Of a DNA stretch of 64,000 nt, positions 1-13,494 are shown in pieces. Within the stretch, counting starts at the first letter, position 1, and each line of letters begins with the position of its first letter. The notes under the pieces were generated by a model that ran no database searches, was not told the origin of the DNA, and saw nothing but the letters and a program-made list of their open reading frames with translations. Position numbers and translations under genes: made by a program. The DNA comes from Lineus longissimus (taxonomy: Eukaryota; Nemertea; Pilidiophora; Heteronemertea; Lineidae): NCBI RefSeq assembly GCF_910592395.1, contig NC_088318.1:19116849-19180848 (forward strand), written 5' to 3'.

Positions 1-1829
1 CATGATTGAGTCCAGATAGATCTATTTGTCTTGCTGTGGAGTATTGAAACCAATGGCCACCCTTGTGTTCCTGCAGACTACTGGGATCGAGTGTCTTCAG
101 TTGATGGAGTCATTTGGGAGGCATGCTCCAGTTGTTTGTCAAAACGCACATGAGCTGAATCATTTACATTGATTTGTTCGTCATTGGCATTTCTACACCA
201 CAAGCCGTAAAGGATTTTGAACCAGTTGTTGTCAATTTTCTACCAGTAATCTACCATTTCAGTGAAGCGCAGTTTTCCTTCCAGGGGTGGTAACTGATGG
301 TGACATGCTCAATTAGCATTCAGCTCTTGGATTCATTAATCATGTGCAACATTGGCTGTGAAAACTGCGTTATACTGCTGTGATACTGATAGTTATGATT
401 CTGGTATAGCCTTGATGATATTGGCGCTGTGATTGCCAACATTGGGACCAGGAGTGTTGAAAGGGAATCTGTTGCTCAGGTGGGAGCAGTGAGATTCTTC
501 ATCATTCCTCTTCAAAGTTGTGCAAATCAATGAGGAACTGTTTGTATGATTGATTCGGTGTGTTACCTGGGTTCGTTGGAGGTGGCTACATGATTCTGGA
601 ATTCAGGATGATGGACTGATGTACTCTGTTGAAACATGCTTCTATGGCGTATTCTATTGTGGAGTTCCAGTGTTGATGATCAAGGTTTTCGTCTGGGCAA
701 GGCATTTGTTTCTTCGAAATTGATAGGGCAATGCAGTGAAGTTATCATTTCTCATTCATTTCTTCATAGGCAAATGGTGTGTCTTTGGGTCAGTTCAGTT
801 CTGTTCCTCCCTCCCATACCAACGTGATGACCTTGTGACTATTCTCCCTAATCCTCCACTGATACTCTCCAGTGGCCTGTGAAGGCCGTTTGCCCTTTTC
901 ATGATCTTGGTCTTAGATCACTCTAACGTCATATCTGTCAGCCCTATCATTTTGCTTTCCAGTTAAGTGCTTTACTAATCAAGAGAAGAGTTCACACACT
1001 GGTGAACATGGTTCCTGCACTTCACAATCTTCTCACTCATGGGCTCAAGTGTCAGTATGTGTAGTAACATCATTTGCCCCGACTGGTTTCAAAGGCTTTG
1101 AATATCATAAACAGCCATATCAGTCTACCCCGTCAAACTTGGTGTTCGATTGTAACCCGAGATTTGAATCTTTACCATGTATCAGCTGTTCACAATCTTT
1201 CAATAATTTGGTCACCTCCCCTTGTTATAAGCTTAATAGCTGAGAGGAAGATCCTTGGGTATTGTTGGAAGGTTTTCGGTGTTCTATTATTTGGTGCGTA
1301 GTTCCAAGGTGAAAAGAAGAGGAACACAACAATATCAAAAGCATGTTTCTCAGCTGACATTGTTGGATAACAATGAACTGGAACCTTTCAGCCATATCTT
1401 CTAGGAACAGTATGTTTGTTTCTGGCCTGTCTTGTTTGGACAAAGCTTCTGAAAAGCACCTGGTTAACAATGAAATATGCAACCATATCAGAAAAAGCTT
1501 AGGAAGATAACTTGTACATATTCTGCATCACGAGTTTCTGCGGTCTTCTTGAGAGGCTGCCTGTTCTCTCTGTCTGAAGTGGTAACCTTCTTGTTTCCAG
1601 AGGGCAGAAAGAATCAGTCTGCTTGATGAGCTGTACATACACTTTGGATTGAATCGTACGTTGAATTTACCTTCCAATTTAAGTTTGGCATTTGAGTGAA
1701 GAAAGACACCTTGTGTATCAACCAAGACGTTCATGCAGATTCAGGACATTCATAAGGATCACTGCTAGAATTCCAGGTATACAATAATCTGACTATGAGA
1801 CCATTAATGTGTGTGCTTTGATCTTCAAA
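1..1829. other. Upstream/5' region without recognisable gene
   Basis: No open frame here resembles a known protein; the longest are under 90 codons and lack splice-linked partners. The stretch lies upstream of the first coding exon of the K-Cl cotransporter and could hold its promoter and 5' UTR, but I see no clear TATA box or CpG-rich block that would fix a start site. Confidence 0.5.
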
Positions 1830-4800
1830 ATGCCGAAAGGAAGGGAATTTATAGTTGTTCCGGTGACAGATATTGCACCAGAAACAAATGACCTTGATGG
1901 TGAAGTTGGCTCCGAACCTGCAGACGAACATCATGGCACATCACTGGGAGCCAATCACACATTGTTGGTGGATGTACCATTGACGGTAAATGGTAATGAT
2001 GGGAGTGAGGGTGTCAGATATAATCAGTCCGATGATTTGGGCAACCCTAATGAAATCAAAACGGAGATAGCGGGAGGGAAAAAGATCGCCCAGATCGTGA
2101 TCTCACATACCGATGGTTCGAGTACTATAGCTTATCGGCGGAAATCAGCCTTTGAGCAGGAGGAGACAGGTACAGGTATGAGAACATTAGTACTTTACTC
2201 TTATATACTTTACATGTCTGCTTTACTCCAGTAGCTTAAATGAACTTTACCCATCTCTCTCTCTCGGGGTGGGCTGTCGTTGAATGTTGGTGTGTGATAC
2301 ATCATTTGAACTTGTTCATGAATATCTTATCTTCTCCCGATCTGATCACTCCCAAGGGCCTCATGGAAACCTGTCTAATCAATAGATAATATCACGTCTC
2401 AAGCCTCATCTGACTTACAATTAACTTTTTGCGCAATGACTTCTGTGAGGGTTGTCAGCAATTCAGTAGAGATGTTGTGTTTTCAGCCCATTCGTGACTT
2501 AATTGCCACTTGAGTTGAGTCCTGATTGAAAATAACCCAGTTTGTTGCAAGGTATTCATGGTCTGTATTGGTTGACTCACCAAACTTCACTGCTAGTGAT
2601 CATTGGCATTGTGGCCCGCACTATATGTGTTTATGTCATACTCAAAAATAGTGCAGAATTAGTTACATAATTGGTGCAATGATTTAGTACTGCTTGAATG
2701 CAGTGTGTTCACAGGAATACAGAAAGAAGTTTAAGAATTTAGTTTGTAGCTTCACCCTTACAGTATTTGATAAGAAAGTCAATATCTCCAGTTCCGTATC
2801 CATTCCTTCAAATATGAGCCAAAGAGATTGGCTGATGCTGTTAAGGCTCCACATCCTTCTATGTCACCATACACTGGTATGCTGCACTATACGTCTCTGT
2901 GTAATACTGGGCAACCATCTCCTCCCAAAGCTGTCACACTAAATCTGCAAATTCTGATGTCTTATCAGATGGGCGGTCGGATCCGGAATGATTTTCAAGC
3001 GAAGGTCACAGGGGTTTAGCGTCAACTGATGGATTGTCTGCAAAGCAATTCAAGTTATGGGAGATTTATGAGCTTGTGTGGATTGCAAGCCACGTAGCTG
3101 TAGAACCTGGCAGAATATGCCCAAACAAAAAGTCTCTGTGGGACGCTTGATATCATCCAATACTTGACTTTGAGGAAACATAACTGACATCCTCATTGCA
3201 AACCCACCCTTCTGTTGGCGACCAGCAGCCCAAAGCGTAGCCAAGACAATCAGATTGTTTTTCCATGGTTGCTGATTGAGTTATGACGTGATTGATATCT
3301 ATCTGATAGGCCAGCTTCATACTCATCCATAACCACGATGATTGTCACTATGACGAGACTCGACACACGAATGCTTCTGGACGTTCAGTTGTGCAGTAAG
3401 TGAGGTTACCGACCAGGCTTTTGGTGCTGTCCACCAGGCTTTTGGTGCTGTCCACCAGGCTTTTGGTGCTGTCCACTAGGCTTGAAACAAAATGGCCTGA
3501 AATCCAATGATCTAGATTCATGTGTTATTCGACTTGGCTGATTTTGCTGCTGTCGGGTGAATGTCTGCTTTATTGATCATGGTGTGGTCATCTCATATGA
3601 TCAGGCACCGTAGACATTGTCAACATAAAGATCACTAAAAGCTGACACTGTCCACACAGTCTCTGCTCAACATGACGGTGTTTAATCATTGCAGGTCAGG
3701 GATGGGTTTTACCTCAGTAACAGGTCGGGGACGGTCTTTCATCCAAAAGACCATTCTTGGGTTTCAATGCTTCAGGAGGTTAGTCTTATTTGACGCTCTC
3801 CCCCCTCCTCCCCTGAGTTTGGAGTCCACCTTTGGCATTTGCAAAAGTGAATTGTGAATATTGCTTTGCTTTCATCTGCTAATCTTTAAATGATCAATTT
3901 TCTTGGTTATAAAGTCTGCTTACGGTGACAGTGAATCAATTTGAATGTTCTCTGAGGGAACGTATGCGGCAGGACAGAGTGCCTCAGGCGGCCATTTATA
4001 TTCTCGCTGTTGGATGGTGTGATAACTTGCACAAGCTGAACGTTTGAGGGAAGTCATGTCAGGAGGAATGTTATGCTTTCAATCAGCCACTGATGCCACC
4101 ATTCACTTCAAACACATGTCTTCAACTGTGGCGGTTATGTTGGATAGTGGAGTTGGCTCAATCACTGGTTGGGCTAAATCCCTAGGATGAATTGACTCAT
4201 CTGAAACATGCAGCAATATCCACACAGGCACTGTTATGATGAAATTATAGACCTCAGTGAAATTTAACACAGAAATTTCTCTTTTCAGGCCGAAGGGGAA
4301 ACCTATTTTTTCGTTTATCATCACTGTTTTAAGAATGATTTTCATTGAAAGTGTGAAATGTAATAAGGTTTGAGCTCAGTTTGATTTGTCACACTTTGAT
4401 CATGTTTTCTTGTTTCTCTTTACCAGTTGGAACTTACATTATATTACCGGGTAACATTTTCACTTCACCTAGAACACACTCACTGTCCCCTTTCCTGTGT
4501 GTGACTGCTCGTCTTGTTTCATATCTAGTGTACATGATAGACATAATCCTGGTAATTAACATACTAATTACTTTGATGATCTAATTATTTTCTTTAAATT
4601 ATCCCAAACTATATCAACATGGTACTCGGGTTACTGTTCAGATTCATAATCATTCTTCAAGACAGGTTGAGGGAAGAGACAATTGTGTTGTAACTGCTTT
4701 TGACAAGACAACCCAGCATATCATGTGGGGGGGGGGGGGATACCTTACCATGGCATGCATGCCTCTAGTGTTCCCTTCATCTAACTGATCTAGCCCTGCT

Positions 4801-7800
4801 GTTAGCTCCTGGCCTTGCTTAACGTTGCATCTTGATGGTTGATATCACTCATTATCGCTAATAGAGCTAATAACATCCTAGTTAATGCCCTGCTCTCAAC
4901 TCCATATTTTAATTGATCCATGCCATAACTCAAAAACGTTGACTCTTTCAATGCAATGTTTGAGATAGCAGTTTGTTTATTGGGGTTTTATAGATTGACA
5001 AGATCAACAGTTACATCTCATTACCATGGCTTCATCACGATCACCTCAGCCAGCCGATCAGTTAACATTATTCTCAAATCATAAAAACTTAACCTGTCTG
5101 AATCCAGTCACTGCTAAAAAATCACTTGGTTTTAGAAAATAATGATCAATTCTGGTGAATATCATTTAGAATATTGTCTTTGATTTCAGTTGTGATGACA
5201 TGCAAAGTGAATTGTGTTTTCTTCTTTGCATGGCTATATCCTTATGTTTTCACTGCAAGGTGAATCACATCGGTTATTAACATCATTCATTGCTGGTTTT
5301 CATACTTCCTATTACATGTACTAACACTGTACAGGGTGTCCCAAAAGAACTGAATGGATGAGTCAGCATATTGAGGGATTATTGGTCCTTTTGGGATACT
5401 GTAGCTTCGGTGTGCATGCCAAGTACATAACTAACCGGGTTGCATGTTGTGCTGATATGACATGAAACCGTGGTTAGTAGAATGTTTTCTCTTTACTAAA
5501 GCATGACATAATGAGCATAACATAAGTTAAAGTCTGAACGTTATGATAGAACTCAGTTACCTTTCTGCAATGAACTCTTCTCTGCACAGCATAAGTGTGC
5601 TTCCTGAATCACTTGTGTTTGGCTCAAGGATGGGTATTCCTGGTTTATTCTTGTTATAGACCAACGTTGTGATTTCCTGTTGTGCCACTTTTAGAATAAG
5701 GGTGCTTCCGTATTGATTGGTGAAACTGATCAAGCTTGTATGTTTCTCAAACATGAATAACATGGTCATGCAGGAGTATTATAAAGAAAGACCACTGACT
5801 GACAGCTCAACTATTGAGGTCTTATCTGGCAGGTTAGTGAGTATTCATGTAGTGGAACTGATCCCTCAATTGTTGATCTAGATCCCTCAATTAGTTAATC
5901 TAATCGTTCATGAAAATGCTGTGTGGATCTGATCGTCGAATATATGTCAGATTCAAATAAGAAACATCTGAAGCCATCTGTCGTAGATTGGTGTCCCCGA
6001 GGCCTTCTCTGTTTCACCCCCTCCCAAGACTCAATAAGATCACTGTGACCTGCTCATCACAGCTAGAGCCTGAGCATGTCTGACCACTGCCCCTGCATTC
6101 ATACACCTGGCTGGAGTAAGGCAAGTTAGACGGCAAGGCAGAGACTGCTTGCAATCACGCACTGACTGCGGCAGGTTTGATCCAGGTGCTCCTGACCGTG
6201 AGCCAAGAGTCCAAGCAACTAGTCCACAGTGTCTCCTTTGTCTGGTTATCTACTTGCTGTCACCTGCGTTAGGCAAATCCCTTCCGATGAGAAACGTCTC
6301 ACATGAACAGCCCAGCATCTCAACGGACCATTAATGAAATTGACATGAACGCTCACTCACTCAAATGTTGTAGAAGAAAGCGATTTGCAGTTTAATCAGT
6401 CAATTGTGATCATCAGTTTTATGGGAAGTACAACGAAATGCTGATCGATTTGGAAAGGTCATTTAGTGATTGGTGATCGTTCAATTGGTTTGGGGTGATT
6501 TGCTCATGACAATGATGGCATTTCCACGATTCGAACACCACTTCCTAATTGGTTCAAATCGGCTTGTGCCATCAACGGGGAGAAAGTGATGAGGAAGTGA
6601 ATGGGTTATATTGTGGTTATAAGAGGAATTTGGCCTTGGGGGATTAGTATGTTGAGAGTGATGGGAAAGACTGCCTGTTACAGTCATTTCATGTCACTTA
6701 TCAGTTAAGAACAAGGTACATGTTGCCTCGGGGAGTATTAGAAGGAACTAAACTGAGGCTGCTCTAGCTACATGTAGCCTCCATTTGAGAGGTGAGTACT
6801 CGATGGACGTGTGTCAGAGAGAAAATAGAGTTCCTTGACTACAAGTCTCAGATATTAATGCTTGTGGAATTCTTGGTAATGATGATTGGTACATGTCAGT
6901 GGCCATCAGCTAGAGTCCAATTAAAGCTACAATTGCACCCTTAAAATGTTAATGAGTATAAGGTGCCTGGGTGGACTGGCTCGGTCTAAAGCTGTCATCT
7001 GCTGCAGCTATGGTCATGGCAGTTGTTGTGTCTGCCTGACCGGCTCGGTCTAAAGCTGTCATCTGCTGCAGCTATGGTCATGGCAGTTGTTGTGTCTGCC
7101 TGACCGGCTCGGTCTAAAGCTGTCATCTGCTGCAGCTATGGTCATGGCAGTTGTTGTGTCTGCCTGACCGGCTCGGTCTAAAGCTGTCATCTGCTGCAGC
7201 TATGGTCATGGCAGTTGTTGTGTCTGCCTGACCGGCTCGGTCTGAAGCTGTCATCTGCTGCAGCTATGGTCATGGCAGTTGTTGTGTCTGCCTGACCGGC
7301 TCGGTCTAAAGCTGTCATCTGCTGCAGCTGTGGTCATGGCAGTTGTTGTGTCTGCCTGACCGGCTCGGTCTGAAGCTGTCATCTGCTGCAGCTGTGGTCA
7401 TGGCAGTTGTTGTGTCTGCCTGACCGGCTCGGTCTAAAGCTGTCATCTGCTGCAGCTATGGTCATGGCAGTTGTTGTGTCTGCCTGACCGGCTCGGTCTA
7501 AAGCTGTCATCTACTGCAGCTATGGTCATGGCAGTTGTTGTGTCTGCCTGACCGGCTCGGTCTAAAGCTGTCATCTGCTGCAGCTATGGTCATGGCAGTT
7601 GTTGTGTCTGCCTTTTTACTGGATCAGTTCACCGGATCAGATCTCTCTTATCCATTGTAACTTAGTGTAAGCAAGTAGTGACACTTGTTGTTCATGTCAT
7701 TACGAAACCCATAACCCCCTGACATCAGTAAGAGGGCTTATGTCATTAAGTGACACATGAATGGTTGGGTGTAATTAGAGTGGCGATTCTATTCAAGCCC

Positions 7801-10800
7801 TTTGTCAACTGAATAGTAAATTGTCCATGAGTTGATTCTGCCTTTGTACTGGGTCAGTTTCTCTTATGCACTGTACCTTGTGTTCAAGTGAGACAACCTA
7901 TCGCTGGGGCATCAGAGTGTGGAGTGTGACTCCTTGCATAGCAATGAGAAGAATGTTTTCCTTCTCAACTCCTGGCATCAGAGTGTGGAGTGTGACTCCT
8001 TGCATAGCAATGAGAAGAATGTTTTCCTTCTCAACTCCTGGCATCAGAGTGTGGAGTGTGACTCCTTGCATAGCAATGAGAAGAATGTTTTCCTTCTCAA
8101 CTCCTGGCATCAGAGTGTGGAGTGTGACTCCTTGCATAGCAATGAGAAGAATGTTTTCCTTCTCAACTCCTGGCATCAGAGTGTGGAGTGTGACTCCTTG
8201 CATAGCAATGAGAAGAATGTTTTCCTTCTCAACTCCTGGCACTACCGAGTTGTAACCACCTTGCCCCTCTGAATGCGGAATGGCCTCATAATCACAACCA
8301 ATACCCATGTCGAGCACTATGACCTTTTAGCTTTTTTGCTTGAAGATTGTCAGCTCAAATAAGGCAGATCGATCAGACGGCTCTTGCGACGTGATATAGC
8401 TTTCCAGCACTTTATCTGCTATGGCCAATTTCAATTAAGCTTTCCGCTATAGTAGGTAAGAAGAGGACAAAAGGTGTCGGCAGCTAGCAATCTTTTTCAA
8501 GGAAATCTCCAAGAAAGATTTACTTGAATGAGAATGGAATGCGAACTAGGAATCAGTCTGAATCCAAGAATACTCCTCCAGGTCTGAGAGTCGGTGAAGT
8601 GCCAAGGCCAACCATGAGTGTACAGCGAGGAAGTCAGATAGGCAAATGTTGGTTTAGTTGGTGCTTCCACGCCAAAAAAGTATTGCCACTGACTGGGCTT
8701 TGGCCCACCCTCACTGTGTTATGACAGGACATGGACTCACTGACTGGGCTTTGGCCCACCCTCACTGTGTTATGACAGGACCTGGACTCACTGACTGGGC
8801 TTTGGCCCACCCTCACTGTGTTATGACAGGACCTGGACTCACTGGCTGGGCTTTGGCCCACTCTCACTGTGTTATGACAGGACCTGGACTCACTGGCTGG
8901 GCTTTGGCCCACTCTCACTGTGTTATGACAGGACCTGGACTCACTGACTGGGCTTTGGCCCACCCTCACTGTGTTATGACAGGACCTGGACTCACTGACT
9001 GGGCTTTGGCCCACCCTCACTGTGTTATGACAGGACCTGGACTCACTGACTGGGCTTTGGCCAACCCTCACTGTGTTATGACAGGACATGGACTCACTGA
9101 CTGGGCTTTGGCCCACCCTCACTGTGTTATGACAGGACCTGGACTCACTGGCTGGTCTTTGGCCCATCCTCACTGTGTTATGACAGGACCTGGACTCACT
9201 GACTGGGCTTTGGCCCACCCTCACTGTGTTATGACAGGACCTGGACTCACTGACTGGGCTTTGGCCCACCCTCACTGTGTTATGACATGACATGGACTGG
9301 GGATTCCCTTCAAGCAAATCATTTAGAATGCCTTGTTCCTTCTCCTATAATATGGGTGAGGGCAAGGTCTGTCTTTGTCACCATGACCCATTCCAATCCA
9401 TTGTGTACTCATAAGTAGGGTTTCTGTAGCCAGCCAGGCACGACACTCACAACAATACCAGACAATTGTCATGTGAATAATGTTTTGCTAGGTGACTAAT
9501 GAGATCAGCTTAGATCTTCTCCCAAACGGTTTCATATGATATTCACTGACCAATAGCTGTTGAGCTGTCACTCCACTGTATTGATTGGAACCATGACACC
9601 TTTAAAACCCTTCGCCTTGGTATTTGGTTGCCAACACGAGTGACATGAGTGATATGTTTGATCTCACTTTCTTCATATACAAACTCCAATCAAAGTATAT
9701 CTCCATCATTTTCTGCTTGAGATCATAATTTCAATTCTTGGGGGGAATATTATTCTAATTGAATCCTTCATGTAGCTTGGTAATGTCTGGGCTTATAGTA
9801 CAAGTACATGTAGGAAACATGTCATGCTTGGAATAGGTGCCTGGCCATACAAGCATTCAATCACTGCCTCCAACTCAACTTGATCAGTGTGTCAATTCCT
9901 TGCTCAAGAGTGTCATCTTCATCTCCATTCATAGCACATTGTGGCAGAGAGTGCTATGCCACACTGTGGCCACATCAGAATATCGACTACGAAGATACAT
10001 ATCAGCCAATGGTTATAAAACATGACACTCTGGGTGCAGTACTTGCTTTCTCTATCCATCATATATTGTACATTTGGTCATTTGTTCCTGATATGATTTT
10101 AAAAACTGCTGTTAAGAGTTACTGAATTTTTGGTTCATGAAGTCTACATGATAGCAGCTTTTCTTTGAGCATCTTCAAGATTGCCCCACTAATCTAATAT
10201 CGCTTGTATTCTGTCTTCATAGGAGATGACAAACCCAAGGAGAACCAGCCTCTCACGAGTGATGAGTCCAACCATGATCTCTATGCGGTAAGTTCAACCC
10301 CCCTGCCCTCTCAACCACTTGAATGAACTGACATCAGTCTTCCTGAGCCAACTGTCTCCTTACAAGGTCCTTGTGGGCTTGTAGCTCGAGGCCAGGAGTA
10401 GTTCATATGGCAAGAAGATGCGGCAAGCAGAAGCTGTACGTAACCAGGTGCCAACCCGTGAACAACCATAAAGCTTTAGTTGTTGACTTATCTCCTTGTT
10501 ACAGGATGAATACCACAATCGGCCGCGGGTCGGGGCGATTCTACGAGGGTTCATCGACTACCAGCCAGGTGATGTTCCTCTCACGACGACCGAGGAGGAA
10601 AACAAAGAGGCAACAAAAGTCAAAGTGAGTGAGCTTTGAGGTTGATAAAGTAAGACAGTTTATGATTGCATGTCACTTGCTTGTGGGACACACAAAAGTC
10701 AAAGTGAGTGAGCTTTGAGGTTGATAAAGTAAGACAGTTTTTGATTGCATGTCACTTGCTTGTGGGACACTTTACGATGCTTGGGATCATTCCTCGATCA

Positions 10801-13433
10801 TCCACGATTAGTCTAATCATATCTTTCTGTTGCAGGGTGCAAAACTGGGTACACTTCTTGGTGTCTACCTGCCGACCATCCAGAATATCTTTGGTGTCAT
10901 TCTCTTCATCCGTCTGACTTGGGTCGTTGGTGCAGCCGGAACTATGGAATCCTTCTTCATCGTACTCATATGCTGCTGTACAGTAAGTGGAGAGAAATCT
11001 GCAGCCAGATCTCAGTTAAGACATGCCTCAGGAACTCATCACTTCCCTCTCAACAATGAAATAGACGACTAGGCCATTCTCAGATAACACTCTAATTGAT
11101 ATTTCATTACATGGGATTGTTGTTCCCCCTGTGTGGATTGATATTTCATTACATGGGATTGTTGTTCCCCCTGTGTGGAATCATCGTGCTAATCAGTATT
11201 GTCTCTCCCAGATCAAGGTTCAGTGCTGATGACATTTTCATGTGTCTCCTGGCAGTGGTTTCTCATCATCTAGCAAATTCCAGACAAAGATGACAAAAAA
11301 TTGAATTAGCTGATATGTGGTTTATACTCTTTTCTGATCTTGCAGACTATGCTGACTGCTATCTCAATGAGTGCTATAGCCACGAATGGTGTTGTACCAG
11401 GCGGAGGGTCCTACTTTATGATATCTCGCTCACTAGGCCCCGAGTTTGGTGGGGCCGTCGGGATGCTCTTCTATCTGGGCACAAGTTTTGCAGCTGCTAT
11501 GTACATCATTGGAGCCGTGGAGATATTACTGGTGAGTACTCATGCTCCAATTGTAACTAGAAGTGACTGAGACAGATGACTCACAGTTGTGCTCACACTT
11601 GCATGAGTCTCATCTGACAGCCAGTACTCCTCCACAGTTGATGATATACAAACCTTGCCTATTTCAGATGTACATGGCCCCACAGATCTCCATATTTGGT
11701 GACGTGACTGTGCCGATGAACGCATTCAACAATTTCCGTGTTTACGGCTCAGTGCTGCTGCTATTGCTCTTCTTCTGCGTCTTTCTTGGTGTGGGCTTTG
11801 TCAGCAAGGTGGCGATAGTGTCTCTCTCATGTGTCATCCTCACCATCTTATCCGTGTATGTGGGAATCTTCGTGTCTAATTCTGACACGAGTATACGGTG
11901 AGCATTCAACACTTGTTTTATCTACACCATTCTTGTGGACCCCCAAGGCTTTCACTCCTATCCATTGCAGGAGAGAAAAAACACTCCAAGTTTTGGTGAT
12001 TTCACTAAGAAAATGCTACAGTTGAACAAAATGCTATATTTGTGTGGTAGCCAGCAGTGTTAACCACTTCTCGTAGTCTAATGCTGCATTTCCTTACAGC
12101 GTGTGTATGCTTGGAGACCGCCTCCTGACAGAAGCCTCAATCACCGTGAACGGGACGCGCATGTGTACAGGGAATGACACGGGACCAATCTTCGCAAACT
12201 TCTGCCCCGTCAACGAGAATGGGTCATTTGGTTGTGATCCTTACTTCCTTGAACACGATGTGAAAGATATCCCTGGAATCCCTGGACTTGGAGGAGGTGT
12301 CTTTGTGGGTAAGCAACAAGAGTTGGATCCCCACCAAGTGGTTCAGATGTACGTGCCGTGGGTTGGTAAGCAACAAGAGTTGGATCCCCACCAAGTGGTT
12401 CAGATGTACGTGCCGTGGATCATATGAAGCTTCATGTGTATTCCTATCGTGCTTTCATGACTGTTGTGGGTTGTTATCTTGTTAACACCAGAAGTTATCA
12501 CGACCAACTGACTTCTGTAGACTTCTGTATCTCAAAGAACTTGGGCTGATGATTTGATAAAGTTTCTTGCATTGTGCTTCAGATAATGGCATGAACAAGT
12601 ACACACAAGCTGGTGACATTCCTGGGGAGGACGTGGTGGGAGACCGATCACGAGGAGAAGTGGTGGCAGACATCGCCACTTCTTTTACAGTTCTGTTGGC
12701 TATCTTCTTCCCTTCATGTACAGGTAAGTACTCCACTTTGAATGAATGCAGGACTGTTGGTAGCTCATAGGCTTTCAGACACAAAGCTGACTAGTTCTGA
12801 TAGCTGGTTCAAACAGCCTTCTCTAGGTGTCTGGCATCAGAACAGGACGCTTAACCAAGGGAGCATCTTCTCCTGAGTAACATCAGGCTGTATATTTGAT
12901 ATATCTTGTCTTGTTGCCAGGTATCATGGCTGGATCTAACCGGTCTGGAGATCTCAAAGATGCTCAGAAGTCCATCCCAATTGGAACGATTGCTGCGATT
13001 CTTACCACTTCCTTTGTTTGTATCCTTTAGATGATGAGACATAAGTATAGTTGACAGTTAGTCATCGACATTGGAAAGTCACTTCACCGACACCTCTGGC
13101 CACTTGCACAAAACGTCAACTAATTTAAGACATTTGAATGAATTCTGGCCTCTTTCATGACATAGAGGATTTAAAGTGAAAACACAACTAAAGGAGCATC
13201 AACATGTTGGTGTATTTCACGGTGCATAAACCTCTCACGAATGTCATTTTGTCCTCGCCTTTGAACAGATATGTGGTTTTCCTTAGCATTCCTTTCAGAT
13301 TTGTCATGTGTCTTGTTCTTTGGGGCAACAGTAGAGGGCGCCCTACTTCGAGACAAGTAAGTTATAGAACTCTAAATCAATTACTATTACTTTTTGGCTC
13401 ACCGTAAGGGGAGTCTATATGATAGCGCTGTGT

Positions 13434-13494
<61 letters not shown>

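Larger units (their letters stand above)
2176..10222 (+). other. KCC intron 1 (8 kb), no gene inside
   Basis: Intron between coding exons 1 and 2. Apart from the minisatellites listed separately (near 3.4, 7.0, 7.9 and 8.7 kb), a weak SINE-like piece near 6.2 kb and a 13-base G run at 4727-4739, I see no coding signal on either strand. Confidence 0.6.

Noticed and set aside
7866-8317. 117-139-codon repetitive ORFs
   Set aside because: Artefacts of a 66-bp tandem repeat (22 codons per unit).
8634-9317. 227- and 210-codon repetitive ORFs on both strands
   Set aside because: Same cause: a 51-bp minisatellite in KCC intron 1, with no link to coding exons.
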